Shown piece after piece: positions 1 through 8,425 of a stretch of DNA of 64,000 nucleotides. Source of the DNA: Dongia_B sp035539215. Lineage in GTDB: Bacteria > Pseudomonadota > Alphaproteobacteria > Dongiales > Dongiaceae. The notes under the pieces were generated by a model. It saw only the letters and a program-made list of their open reading frames with translations, was not told where the DNA came from and searched no databases. Position 1 is the first letter of the stretch. Every line of letters begins with the position of its first letter. The position numbers and the translations under genes are program-made. Location: the NCBI GenBank assembly GCA_035539215.1, contig DATLIX010000058.1:4589-68588 (forward strand), given 5' to 3'.

Positions 1-446
1 TCGGTCGATGAGCTGCTATCGGCCGCATTCGTTGCCGCTGATAAGCCCGCCTCGAATTCGCTCTCTGAAATCGTGCCGTCGCCGTCGCTATCGAGACTGT
101 TGAAAGCGGTTGCGGTCATGTTGTTGCCGGGCGAGCTGGCTTGGCTCTCGCCGGCGGTCCCGTCCGCGCCGATCGCCTGCTGCCCGATCAGCACCGAGCG
201 CATGTCCTGGCTGAGCTTCTGAAAGCCGGTCCGGAGCTCGGATTTGCTGAGCTTGCCGTCGCCGTCGGTATCCAAGGCGTTGAACAGGGCATCGGCCTGC
301 GAACTGAAGGAGGTCGTCTCGTCGCTGCTTTGGCTGGAACCGGATTCCGTCGTCGCGTCGGTATCCGTCTCCGCGCCGGCACGCTGCAGCAGCTGATTCA
401 ATAAAGCCAGGTTGAGTACCGACGAATTGCCGATCGATGAACTCAT
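1..446 (-). CDS. EF-hand calcium-binding protein (partial, 3' end outside window)
   Basis: Two canonical 12-residue EF-hand loops are visible, DTDGDGKLSKSE in the middle and DSDGDGTISESE near the window edge, each with acidic residues at positions 1, 3, 5 and 12. This predicts a small Ca2+-binding protein. The start at 446 is preceded by a strong AAGGAGG ribosome site. The N-terminus (MSSSIGNSSVLNLALLNQLL) is Ser/Leu-rich but lacks a clear charged-hydrophobic signal peptide. The protein is Ser/Thr-rich between the hands. It is transcribed away from the sigma factor and flagellar block. The C-terminus is not in the window, so further EF-hands are possible. Its biological role is unknown. Confidence 0.85.
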   Translation of the reverse strand, partial: MSSSIGNSSVLNLALLNQLLQRAGAETDTDATTESGSSQSSDETTSFSSQADALFNALDTDGDGKLSKSELRTGFQKLSQDMRSVLIGQQAIGADGTAGESQASSPGNNMTATAFNSLDSDGDGTISESEFEAGLSAATNAADSSSST

Positions 447-1197
447 GAAAACCGCCTCCTTACGCATTGGCGCCGCGTCGTGGCACCGGCAGCTGTGCTG
501 CCATGGTCGACAAATCCTTCAAGGATCTGCCGTTGATACGAGGAGTCGGCCGATTTCAGGCGGAAAAGACGGGATGGACTGTGCTCTGAACGGGCAACCG
601 CTGAAATGTCGCCGTCGCCGGCAAATGTTGCCTCTCCCCGTCCCGCTAATTCGTGGAGGTGCGGGCGTTCAGAAAAATAACCATCGCTGCCCACCAAATA
701 GTTATTTTGAAACTGGCAGTAAATCATAAGTAATAATCAAATAAAAAAGACACTGCATTCACTTCGCAGATGCGGCATCTGGCGGCGTGGACTTGCCATC
801 GCCTGCTTTGCCGCGTTTGTTTGTTGTTCTTCAAGGGCCTTGTTATGAGCCTGCAAGGGGTTGAGGGTTGCCACTCCGCGGCACTCTTCCCGGCCCCTGG
901 CGGCTCGCCTTCTTCGGCCGGACGGGGCGCAATGGCGCGCCTCGAACAGCACGAAGGCCGCATATTGCCCTTCACGCTGCGCGGAATTCTCCGGGAGGGC
1001 CGGCGCGAAACGGGCTGCCGGTCCGGTCTTTTCAGAGAAATTGCGCCGCCATGGATGGGGATGTGCACGGTACCCGGCAGCTTTTGCAGGGCACTGTGCA
1101 CATTTTGCCGACCACTAAGTAAAAGATGCCGAGTGGCGTGAAAATATTGCCCATCAGCATTTTTTTATTCAGAAAAAATTGCCAGGAGGCAAAATCT
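447..1197. other. 750-bp stretch without a supported gene
   Basis: This is the divergent region between the EF-hand gene and the ECF sigma gene. Several open frames cross it on both strands, but none has family-like sequence, a good ribosome site or sensible composition. The part next to 720-760 is AT-rich and may hold the promoter of the EF-hand gene. I see no RNA gene or repeat. Confidence 0.5.
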
Positions 1198-1198
1198 G

Positions 1199-1228
1199 TG
1201 ACGGTATTTTCTTCTTACTGCGTATAAT
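1199..1228 (+). promoter_or_regulatory. Probable promoter of the ECF sigma gene
   Basis: A consensus -10 hexamer TATAAT lies at 1223-1228 in an AT-rich stretch. The best -35 candidate is a weak TGACGG at 1199-1204, 18 bp upstream. Transcription would begin near 1235, about 75 nt before the ATG at 1310. The -10 match is clear; the -35 is not. Confidence 0.35.
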
Positions 1229-1309
1229 TTCTCAAAGGATACTTTTGTGGGAACGACCTGCTTGTTGGGGTGTGAGAGCGGGCTTGCCAGCGACCAGGGA
1301 TGGGGCGCA

Positions 1310-1924
1310 ATGACATCGATCTTGTTTAGTTCGCCGCAAACGGCGCCGGACGTGACGATTGCCAGTCTGGACGATCATTTGATCGAACGCATGCGGCAGA
1401 ATGACGAGCATGCCTATCGGCTGCTGGTCGAGCGCCACATCGACCGGGCCTATGGCCTGGCACTGCGGATCCTGCGCCGGCCAGCCGATGCGGAAGACGT
1501 TGCTCAGGAAGCTTTCGTGAAGGCCTGGATCAACCGCGACAAATGGCAGACCGGGCGCGCCAAGTTCAGCACCTGGCTTTACCGGGTGATCGTCAACCGC
1601 TGCATCGACCTGCAGCGCGCGCCGCGCAACGAATGGCTGGATGATGCGCCCGAGCCGGTCGATGATGCCGAGGATTGCGTCACATCCATCCAGCGCCAAC
1701 AGGTCTATGGCCGGCTGGAGCAGGCGGTCGAAAAGCTGCCGGATCAGCAGCGCACGGCGGTTCTGCTCTCTTACTATGAAGATATGTCGAATGCCGAGAT
1801 CGCCGAAGTCATGGGAATCTCGGTCAGTGCAACTGAGGCTCTCTTGAAGCGCGGGCGGCAGCGCCTGCGCGAAATCCTGAAGCGGTCAGCTGTCGATGTG
1901 AAACGCCTGCTCGAGGACGACTGA
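1310..1924 (+). CDS. ECF-family RNA polymerase sigma factor
   Basis: A 204-residue group 4 sigma factor. Region 2 runs from about residue 25 to 95, with the core-binding segment (DAEDVAQEAFVKAW) and the -10-recognition helix ending in STWLYRVIVNRCIDLQR. Region 4 occupies about 135-195, with the helix-turn-helix NAEIAEVMGISVSATEALLKR. No anti-sigma gene is adjacent. The start at 1310 has an AGGGATGGGG ribosome site. A GTG at 1247 with a better-spaced AAAGGA would add 21 poorly conserved residues and cannot be excluded. It sits just upstream of the flagellin gene. The small protein that usually partners this sigma type appears only at 5442, after fliS. Confidence 0.9.
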   Translation: MTSILFSSPQTAPDVTIASLDDHLIERMRQNDEHAYRLLVERHIDRAYGLALRILRRPADAEDVAQEAFVKAWINRDKWQTGRAKFSTWLYRVIVNRCIDLQRAPRNEWLDDAPEPVDDAEDCVTSIQRQQVYGRLEQAVEKLPDQQRTAVLLSYYEDMSNAEIAEVMGISVSATEALLKRGRQRLREILKRSAVDVKRLLEDD

Positions 1925-2188
1925 CCGTGATTTTTTGCGCGCGGATCGTTCAGATCGAATCATGCCATGATGCCATCTAACGATTGAATCCGTTTCCATT
2001 TCGTAAATGCACAAGATGCCCCAAGCGGCGGCCGGTGGCTTTCGCTCGATGGCGCGCGCCTTGGACTCTTTTTCCGCCCGATTTCTTAAAGCCGCTCGTT
2101 AGAAGACAGAATGTGCCGTGTCAGCTGGCCAGAAGGCCTTTGCATGTGCCCTTTCGCCCGGCAATGAGCTTCTCAAGGAGATGGGAAA

Positions 2189-3019
2189 ATGCCAGTTATT
2201 TCAACGAATACTGCAGCCAATACCGCGCTGCGCTACCTCAATAACAACGCGTCTGAACAATCCAGTGCCTTGGCCAAGCTGGCCTCGGGCTCCAATATCA
2301 CCAAGGCATCCGACGACGCCGCCGGCCTTGCTATCGGCACGCAGCTCAACTCTGACGTCTCGGTGCTCAACCAGGCTTCGACCAATGCCTCGCAGGCCAG
2401 TTCCATCCTGCAGGTGGCGGATGGCGGTCTGTCCAGCATCGCCGATATCCTGACCCGCATGAAGTCGCTGGCGACGGAAGCGGCTTCGGGCAACGTCACG
2501 GATGCCCAGCGCACCAATGACATCGACACGGAATATCAGCAGCTGCTGCAGGAAATCGACAGCATCGCCTCTGGTACCCGCTACAGCAGCAATTCGCTGC
2601 TGGACGGCACCAGCGACTATGCAAGTGGCGTCAGCTTCCTGGTCGGCACCAGTGCCGCCGATACCATCACGGTGACCATCAGCGCGTCTAACGCTTCGGC
2701 CCTCAGCCTCACCGGCACCTCGCTGACCACTGCGAGTGCGGCGACCACCCTGATCACCACGCTGACCTCGGCGATCGACACGATCACCCAGGACCGCGCG
2801 CTGATCGGTGCCCAGGAGTCGCGTTTTAATTTCCATTCGCAGAACATCGCGACGACAACGGAAAATACCGACGCGGCGCAGTCGACCATCATGGATGCCG
2901 ACGTGGCGAGCCAGAAGTCGAAGCTCTCTTCCGCCGACGTCAAATACCAGGCCAGCGTCGCCGCCTTGGCACAGGCAAACCAGATCCCGAAGGAACTGCT
3001 CACTCTTCTGCAGTCCTGA
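2189..3019 (+). CDS. fliC: Flagellin
   Basis: Filament subunit exported by the flagellar type III system. At 276 residues it is short. The conserved D0/D1 N-terminus (STNTAANTALRYLNNN, then KLASGSNITKASDDAAGLAI) and C-terminal helix (about 205-276) are present, with only a small Ser/Thr-rich variable domain (about 135-195) between them. No cysteine is seen. The start has an AAGGAGATGGG ribosome site. It is a single-gene transcript: a strong terminator follows directly. The abundant surface Ser/Thr could be glycosylated, and a HAD protein and a methyltransferase lie at the end of the cluster. The 264 bp upstream hold no promoter that I can assign safely. Confidence 0.95.
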   Translation: MPVISTNTAANTALRYLNNNASEQSSALAKLASGSNITKASDDAAGLAIGTQLNSDVSVLNQASTNASQASSILQVADGGLSSIADILTRMKSLATEAASGNVTDAQRTNDIDTEYQQLLQEIDSIASGTRYSSNSLLDGTSDYASGVSFLVGTSAADTITVTISASNASALSLTGTSLTTASAATTLITTLTSAIDTITQDRALIGAQESRFNFHSQNIATTTENTDAAQSTIMDADVASQKSKLSSADVKYQASVAALAQANQIPKELLTLLQS

Positions 3020-3027
3020 TCTGACCC

Positions 3028-3064
3028 GGCAATGAGGAGGGATCTCCTCCTCATTGCCCTTTTC
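3028..3064 (+). terminator. Strong intrinsic terminator after flagellin
   Basis: A perfect 13-bp stem (3028-3040 paired with 3046-3058, arm GGCAATGAGGAGG) with a 5-nt loop is followed by CTTTT. It lies 8 bp after the flagellin stop codon and would insulate the highly expressed flagellin gene from fliD. Confidence 0.9.
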
Positions 3065-3100
3065 ACCTAGCTGTATGACGGCCAAACAGGGGCGATCCGC

Positions 3101-4798
3101 ATGACAAGCGTTTCTTCGACATCATCGGCAAGCGTGACTTCATCACAGTCCAGCTCTTCCGTGGATCGCTCCGGTCTGTCGGTCGACGACGTCGTCACCG
3201 CGAAAATCCAGCCCTATCTTGATCGCATCGATACGATCAACAATACCGTCACCAGCAATCAGACGAAGATTTCCGCTTACGAAGATATGCAGAAATTGCT
3301 GACGAATCTGGAAAACGCCGTCGACGCCCTGCGCGATCCCCTGGATTCAAAATCCGACGTTTTCAATATGCGTTCCGCCACGCTGACCTCGTCCAATGGA
3401 AGCGTGACGGCTTCGAATCTCATGTCCGTCTCGGTTGATCCCGGCACGGCGGCGGGCACTCACACGGTAACGGTGACGCAGCTTGCCCAGGCCGAGCGCA
3501 TCGCCTCCAGTACCGTTTCCAGCCGCACCGGCGCGCTCGGCTACAGCGGCACCTTCACGATCGGCGAATCCGGCAAGACCGGTGCCAGCATCAATGTCAC
3601 GGCCGACATGTCGCTCAACGACATCGTGACGGCGATCAACAGCAACACGTCTACGACCGGCGTCACCGCCAACATCGTGGCGGTTTCCGGCACCAGCTAT
3701 AAGCTGGTGTTGACCGGCGCCGATACCAACCAGTCGATTACCATGTCGACCAGCAGTGGCACGGCACTCTCGGACCTTGGCATCACCGGATCCGACGGAT
3801 CGACCGCGGCCAATGTCCTGCAGGCGGCGCAGCCGGCCATCCTGACGGTTGACGGCGTCTCCGGTATCGAGCGCGACACGAACGAAGTTGATGACGTCAT
3901 CGATGGCGTCACCATGGACCTGACGGCCGCGGACGCCAATACCACGGTAACCATGACCATCGGCAACGACACGTCTTCGGTGTCCAATGCGCTCGAGACC
4001 TTCGTTGAATCCTATAATGCCTGGCGCGAATTCGTGTCGCAGAACCAGGCAACCAATTCGGACGGGACGGCATCTTCAAGCGCCACCCTGTTCGCGGATT
4101 CCACCCTGCGGTCCGTCGCCACCGACATCGATTCGACCTTGACCTCGATCGTTGGCTCTACTTCCCTGGGGTCCATCGGCATTTCCCTCAATTCCGACAA
4201 TCAGCTGGAAATCGACAGCGACACGCTGGACAATACCCTGAGTTCGAATTTCGACGCCGTTAAAAAGCTTTTCTCCTATACGGCCGATACGTCCAGCGCC
4301 GACCTCAATCTGGTCGCCCATGGCAGCAGCACCTATGCCGGAACGTTCACGCTGAACGTCACCACGGATTCAAGCGGTAACGTCACCGGGGCGACCGCGA
4401 CCGACAGCAGCGGCAACACCACCGCCCTCAACGTCTCCGGCAGCGTCATCAGCGGCAAGAGCGGCACCGCCTATGCGGGCCTGCAGTTCTCCTTCTCGGG
4501 GACGCAGTCCGAAAGCATCACCGTCACGGCGAGCCAGGGCATCGCCGACAAGATCTATCAGACCTCCGACGCGGCGGCCGACACGGCGACCGGCTCGGTC
4601 CAGTCGCTGATCAGCACGCTGGAGAGCCAGGACGATACCCTCACCGGCAAGGCCAGCGATCTGCAGACCCAGGCCAACAACTACTACAATTACCTGCTGG
4701 ACTATTATGGCCGGCTGGAGGCGCGAATCTCCGAAGCCAACCAGACCGCCGACCTTTTGAGCCAGCTGCTGAGTTCCGATAATTCAAGTTCCAACTGA
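3101..4798 (+). CDS. fliD: Flagellar hook-associated protein 2 (filament cap)
   Basis: A 565-residue FliD. It forms the cap at the filament tip that folds incoming flagellin. The N-terminal FliD_N part (about 28-130: SVDDVVTAKIQPYLDRIDTINNT) and the C-terminal FliD_C part (about 245-550) ending in helical LLDYYGRLEARISEANQTADLL are recognisable. The middle is Ser/Thr/Asp-rich beta structure, typical of the surface domains. No cysteines are seen. FliD and FliS are missing from several well-studied alphaproteobacterial flagella (Caulobacter, Rhizobium types), so their presence marks this as a filament system with a separate cap. Confidence 0.93.
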   Translation: MTSVSSTSSASVTSSQSSSSVDRSGLSVDDVVTAKIQPYLDRIDTINNTVTSNQTKISAYEDMQKLLTNLENAVDALRDPLDSKSDVFNMRSATLTSSNGSVTASNLMSVSVDPGTAAGTHTVTVTQLAQAERIASSTVSSRTGALGYSGTFTIGESGKTGASINVTADMSLNDIVTAINSNTSTTGVTANIVAVSGTSYKLVLTGADTNQSITMSTSSGTALSDLGITGSDGSTAANVLQAAQPAILTVDGVSGIERDTNEVDDVIDGVTMDLTAADANTTVTMTIGNDTSSVSNALETFVESYNAWREFVSQNQATNSDGTASSSATLFADSTLRSVATDIDSTLTSIVGSTSLGSIGISLNSDNQLEIDSDTLDNTLSSNFDAVKKLFSYTADTSSADLNLVAHGSSTYAGTFTLNVTTDSSGNVTGATATDSSGNTTALNVSGSVISGKSGTAYAGLQFSFSGTQSESITVTASQGIADKIYQTSDAAADTATGSVQSLISTLESQDDTLTGKASDLQTQANNYYNYLLDYYGRLEARISEANQTADLLSQLLSSDNSSSN

Positions 4799-4918
4799 GG
4801 GCGCAGTCGTCTTCGGCGATACGTGATGCGCGCCTTACGGCCGGCGACGCGTCAACCGGCCTGCTTCGATGCACCGGTTCCGACGATATGAAACTGAAAT
4901 TTACGGCAGGATCATCAT

Positions 4919-5521
4919 ATGCGACAGAAGTCCTCTCCGATCTCCGCCTACACCAGCGCTCTCGGCACGAGGCCGCCGCTTCACACGGTGGTCGGTCTCT
5001 ATGACCTGGCCATCGTCCATACGATTCGCGCGGCCGATGCCAGCCATCGCCGTGATCCGGAACAGCAATTCAACGAAGCGTTGAAGGCCGCCCAGGTTCT
5101 CAACGGGTTGAGCTGCTGTCTCGACATGCGGCGGGGCGGGGATGTTGCCGTCTCGCTCCGGGATATGTATCAGACGGTCGTGGCCGTGCTGATGCGGGCG
5201 GTAGCGAAGCGGGACGCGGCACAGACCTATCTGCAGCTTGCCGAGGCCATCCGGCTGACGCGGAATGCCTGGGCCGAGATCGCCAAACTGCCGGTTTCGG
5301 TGAAGCCGCTGACGATCACCCCGCTCGAGCCCGAGCCGGCTTCGCCAGTCTCGGGGTTTACGAGCCAGAAACAATCCGTTATGAATTTAAAAGGGCAGGG
5401 TAGATTGGGCCTGTCACAAAACGATTGGACGTTGGAAAGACTTGAGCGGCCCAGTAATGCCACTAGCGGCCTTTCTGGAAAGACTCCAGAAATACGGCGA
5501 AAATCTGTCGATCTGGCCTGA
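4919..5521 (+). CDS. fliS: Flagellin export chaperone FliS, with long C-terminal extension
   Basis: Residues about 8-135 match FliS: Y-T-S-A near the start (ISAYTSALG), the helical bundle and the downstream segment DMYQTVVAVLMRAVAKRD. FliS binds the flagellin C-terminus in the cytosol and prevents premature polymerisation. The usual length is about 130 residues; here 200 are predicted, with a Pro/Ser-rich tail of about 65. The last 80 nt overlap the next gene in another frame. A frameshift or a later-evolved tail could explain the overlap. The start has an AGGAT ribosome site at good spacing. Confidence 0.8.
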   Translation: MRQKSSPISAYTSALGTRPPLHTVVGLYDLAIVHTIRAADASHRRDPEQQFNEALKAAQVLNGLSCCLDMRRGGDVAVSLRDMYQTVVAVLMRAVAKRDAAQTYLQLAEAIRLTRNAWAEIAKLPVSVKPLTITPLEPEPASPVSGFTSQKQSVMNLKGQGRLGLSQNDWTLERLERPSNATSGLSGKTPEIRRKSVDLA

Positions 5522-5729
5522 GGCTGATCGCAAAGCAGCTGATTTGCTGCTGCTGGAGAGTGAGCCCGCGCGTCTTGCCCTTGCAGAAATGCGCGTTTTG
5601 CGCGATGCCCTGAAAGCCCCCGCGGAAAAAGCGCCGGGATATCTGACGGACCGAATCATGCGGGCCGTCTCCGGCCATGTCCTCACCGGTACGTCGCACG
5701 ATATTCTACCGGTACAGGATGACCGCTAA
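5442..5729 (+). CDS. Small helical protein of the ECF-sigma-associated type
   Basis: About 90-95 residues, starting at TTG 5442 (GGAAAG site) or ATG 5457. The sequence PLAAFLERLQKYGENLSIWP, followed by a leucine/alanine-rich helix and an amphipathic C-terminus, resembles small proteins that in many alphaproteobacteria sit directly behind an ECF sigma gene (recall from general knowledge, not a search). Here it lies about 3.5 kb from the sigma gene at 1310, with flagellin, fliD and fliS in between. It overlaps the end of fliS, so it is probably co-translated. Function unknown; a role in controlling the sigma factor is only inference. Confidence 0.6.
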   Translation: MSGPVMPLAAFLERLQKYGENLSIWPEADRKAADLLLLESEPARLALAEMRVLRDALKAPAEKAPGYLTDRIMRAVSGHVLTGTSHDILPVQDDR

Positions 5730-6059
5730 CGAGCCAGGCGTGAGATCCAGCTTGCGCTAGGGTTTTTCCATGCCGAATTGCGCTGTTTTCCGCTGATCCG
5801 CAAATCTCTGTCCGGCGTTCCGCCTTTGGCAGAGCTGTCTCACAATACCCCCGTCTTTGCCGCTGCTTCGCCTGTCGTCACACGCTGACGACGATCGCGC
5901 GATTTCCAGGCGCTGTTTTAGTGGCCTCGGCTGAGAAATAGCCCGCCTAGCGGGCCCGGCCTGCTCCGTAAAAACCGATGAAAAGCAGCGCAAGTGATTG
6001 CGCCATGGATCGCGGCAGGCGTCGCGATCGGTTTAACGCCTCATCGCGGAGCGGACCCA
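5730..6059. other. 330-bp intergenic region upstream of flgD
   Basis: No gene is supported. A compact hairpin GCCCGC-CTA-GCGGGC occupies 5941-5955, without a T-run. The region probably carries the promoter of the flgD-flgE-flgK-flgL operon, but I could not identify a convincing sigma-28 or sigma-54 element. Confidence 0.5.
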
Positions 6060-6752
6060 ATGACCGTCACTGCCCTCGCCAGTTCAGCGTCCAGTTCTTC
6101 AAGTTCGTCGAGTTCGTCGAGTTCTGCCAGTGCCTCGGCGGCCAACGACGCCAACACGGCCTACAATACCTTTCTCACCTTGCTGACGACGGAGCTGCAG
6201 AACCAGAATCCGCTGGACCCCACCGATACCAGCGAATTCACCAGCCAGTTGATCGGCCTCGCAGGTGTCGAGCAGCAGGAGAATATGGGCCTGGAACTGG
6301 CCTCCATCGCCGACACCTTGAACTCCTATGGGCTGTCGAACGGTGTTGCCTATATGGACAAGAGCATCACCTATACCGACGACACGGCGCCGATGCAGGA
6401 TGGCAGCGCCAACTGGCAATACACGCTGTCGGATGACGCCGCTTCCACCAAGCTGACGGTGACAGATTCCGACGGCAATGTCGTCTGGACCGGCACCGGC
6501 GATACCACCAGCGGCACGCATTCCTTTTCCTGGGATGGAACGGACACGGACGGGGCGTCCCATACCAGCGGCGCCTACACCTTGACCGTGTCTTCGGTCG
6601 ACAGCTCGGGTGCGACCGTCTCCACCAGCATCTCCTCGATCGGCACGGTCACCGGCGTCACCACGTCGAGCGGCACCACGGAGCTGCAGCTCGGCGATGA
6701 TTTGTCCATTCCGCTTGCCGATGTCACCGGCATTCACAGCGCGACCAATTAA
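6060..6752 (+). CDS. flgD: Flagellar hook assembly (scaffolding) protein
   Basis: FlgD caps the growing hook and is lost when the hook is finished. The 230-residue product has the N-terminal FlgD signature (NTFLTLLTTELQNQNPLDP, then SEFTSQLIGLAGVEQQ) at about 38-80 and the FlgD Ig-like/tudor C-terminal part (about 110-225: FSWDGTDTDG, GAYTLTVSS). Residues 8-25 are an almost pure serine run encoded partly by 9-bp repeats. The start at 6060 has a GGAG site 9 nt upstream. It is the first gene of a tightly packed axial-protein operon. Confidence 0.93.
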   Translation: MTVTALASSASSSSSSSSSSSSASASAANDANTAYNTFLTLLTTELQNQNPLDPTDTSEFTSQLIGLAGVEQQENMGLELASIADTLNSYGLSNGVAYMDKSITYTDDTAPMQDGSANWQYTLSDDAASTKLTVTDSDGNVVWTGTGDTTSGTHSFSWDGTDTDGASHTSGAYTLTVSSVDSSGATVSTSISSIGTVTGVTTSSGTTELQLGDDLSIPLADVTGIHSATN

Positions 6753-6769
6753 GACCTCAGGAGCAAGCC

Positions 6770-8065
6770 ATGACGATCGGCAGCGCACTCAATTCCGCCG
6801 TTTCGGCGATCAATGCCCAGAGCAAGGCCCTGGCAATCATTTCCAACAACCTCGCCAATGCCAGCACCTACGGCTACAAGTCCGTCTATACCAGCTTCTA
6901 CGACCTGGTGAATGACAGCAACACCTCCTCGTCTTTGGCTTCCGGTGGCGTCGTTGCCAACGCGACGCAAAATGTCAATGCGCAAGGCAATATCGGTTCC
7001 ACCGGCACCTCGACCAACGTTGCCATCGACGGTTCCGGCTTCTTCGTGGTGACCTATAACAACGACTCCTCGCAGACCTATTTCACCCGCGACGGCAATT
7101 TCGACACCGATGATCAGGGCTATCTGACGAATAACGGCTACTATCTGATGGGGTGGCCGACGGATTCCACCGGCAAGATCGTCTCGACCGACACCAATAG
7201 CACCGCCGGCCTCGAGGCGATCAATGTCGACAAGTTCGCGACCTCGGCCGGCGCCTCCACCTCGGACGTGCTGAAGGCGAACCTGCCCGCCAGTGCGGCG
7301 GTAGGCGATACCTTCAATACCAGCACGACCATCTATGATTCGCTCGGTGTCGCCCAGAGCGTGCCCGTGACCTGGGAGAAGACAGCCGCCAATACCTGGA
7401 CGATGACCTACGGCAACCCGACGGATCCGACCGATAACACGACGACGACCGGCACGATCGGCGGCAACACGACCTACACCATCAGCTTCAACTCCGACGG
7501 CACGTTGAACACCATCACCGATGCGGGCGGCGCGACCGTCACCGCGCCGACGCTGACCGTCAGCAGCTGGGATGATGGTGCCGCCGCCAGCAGCGTCTCG
7601 GTCAATCTCGGCACTTCCGGCCAGTCGGATGGCCTGACGCAATATTCCCCCACCACCGACGATCCGCAGGTGGAAATTCGCAGCGACACGCCGGACGGCT
7701 TCGCCTATGGCCACCTGACCGGTGTCACGGTGGGCAAGGACGGAACGGTGACCGCCGCCTATGACAACGGCCAGAAGGTGCCGATCTATAAGATCCCGGT
7801 TGCCACCTTCCCGAATTCCGATGGCCTGTCGGTGAAATCCGACAACGTCTACCAGATGAGCGGCAGCTCCGGAAACTATACCCTGCACACCGCCGGCGAA
7901 GGCGGCTCGGGCAAGATCGACGGCAGCAGCCTCGAATCGTCCAACGTCAGCACGGCCGACCAGCTCAGCCTCATGATCGTCTGCCAGCAGAACTATTCCG
8001 CATCCTCGCAGGTCATCAGCACCTGCAAGACGATGTTTGATGATCTCATCTCGGCGATCCGCTGA
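6770..8065 (+). CDS. flgE: Flagellar hook protein
   Basis: At 431 residues this is a FlgE hook subunit. The N-terminal rod/hook signature (NAQSKALAIISNNLANASTYGYKS) at about 15-38 and the C-terminal flg_bbr segment at about 385-431 are clear, with FlgE Ig-like domains between. An AGGAG site 8 nt upstream fixes the start. Unusually, the C-terminal D0 helix contains two cysteines, IVCQQNYSASSQVISTC, where the family normally has Ala/Thr. I saw no other cysteines in the axial proteins of this cluster. Lies 17 bp after flgD. Confidence 0.93.
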   Translation: MTIGSALNSAVSAINAQSKALAIISNNLANASTYGYKSVYTSFYDLVNDSNTSSSLASGGVVANATQNVNAQGNIGSTGTSTNVAIDGSGFFVVTYNNDSSQTYFTRDGNFDTDDQGYLTNNGYYLMGWPTDSTGKIVSTDTNSTAGLEAINVDKFATSAGASTSDVLKANLPASAAVGDTFNTSTTIYDSLGVAQSVPVTWEKTAANTWTMTYGNPTDPTDNTTTTGTIGGNTTYTISFNSDGTLNTITDAGGATVTAPTLTVSSWDDGAAASSVSVNLGTSGQSDGLTQYSPTTDDPQVEIRSDTPDGFAYGHLTGVTVGKDGTVTAAYDNGQKVPIYKIPVATFPNSDGLSVKSDNVYQMSGSSGNYTLHTAGEGGSGKIDGSSLESSNVSTADQLSLMIVCQQNYSASSQVISTCKTMFDDLISAIR

Positions 8066-8079
8066 TCCGGGCGGGACCG

Positions 8080-8409
8080 ATGACAAGCGCAGCAAAAATC
8101 ACCTTTGAAGAGCTTGAGCGGCTGGACCGGCAGGCGCGGCAGAAGGTCGCCGGCATCCGCCGCCTGTTTACGCCGGATCTGCAGGCGCTCCGGCGCGCCG
8201 GGAACGCGGCGGCGACGTCGGACCAGCAGCATGACCTGCGAAATCTCAAGGTCGCGCTGGCCCTGGCGGATCTGACCGATCTACGCGACTCGCTGAAGCA
8301 ATACCGGGACCTGATCGTCGCCGAGATCAGGCAGCATAATTGTGCGCAGAGCGCCGTGGCCGCTTATGCGAAATCGCTGCATGGCACGAAAGTGCGACGC
8401 AGCCATTAA
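8080..8409 (+). CDS. Small charged helical protein in flagellar operon, unknown
   Basis: A 109-residue protein rich in Leu, Ala, Arg and Asp, predicted mostly helical, with no signal peptide or membrane segment. I do not recognise a family. It lies 14 bp after flgE and 16 bp before the FlgN-like gene, so it belongs to the operon. Its size and position suggest an export chaperone or assembly factor, but nothing in the sequence proves this. Confidence 0.65.
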   Translation: MTSAAKITFEELERLDRQARQKVAGIRRLFTPDLQALRRAGNAAATSDQQHDLRNLKVALALADLTDLRDSLKQYRDLIVAEIRQHNCAQSAVAAYAKSLHGTKVRRSH

Positions 8410-8425
8410 TTCGGAGATGTGAGAG

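Noticed and set aside
2126..2144. Possible sigma-54 promoter (TGGCC...TTGCA) upstream of flagellin
   Set aside because: The GG and GC dinucleotides are separated by 13 bp instead of the required 10.
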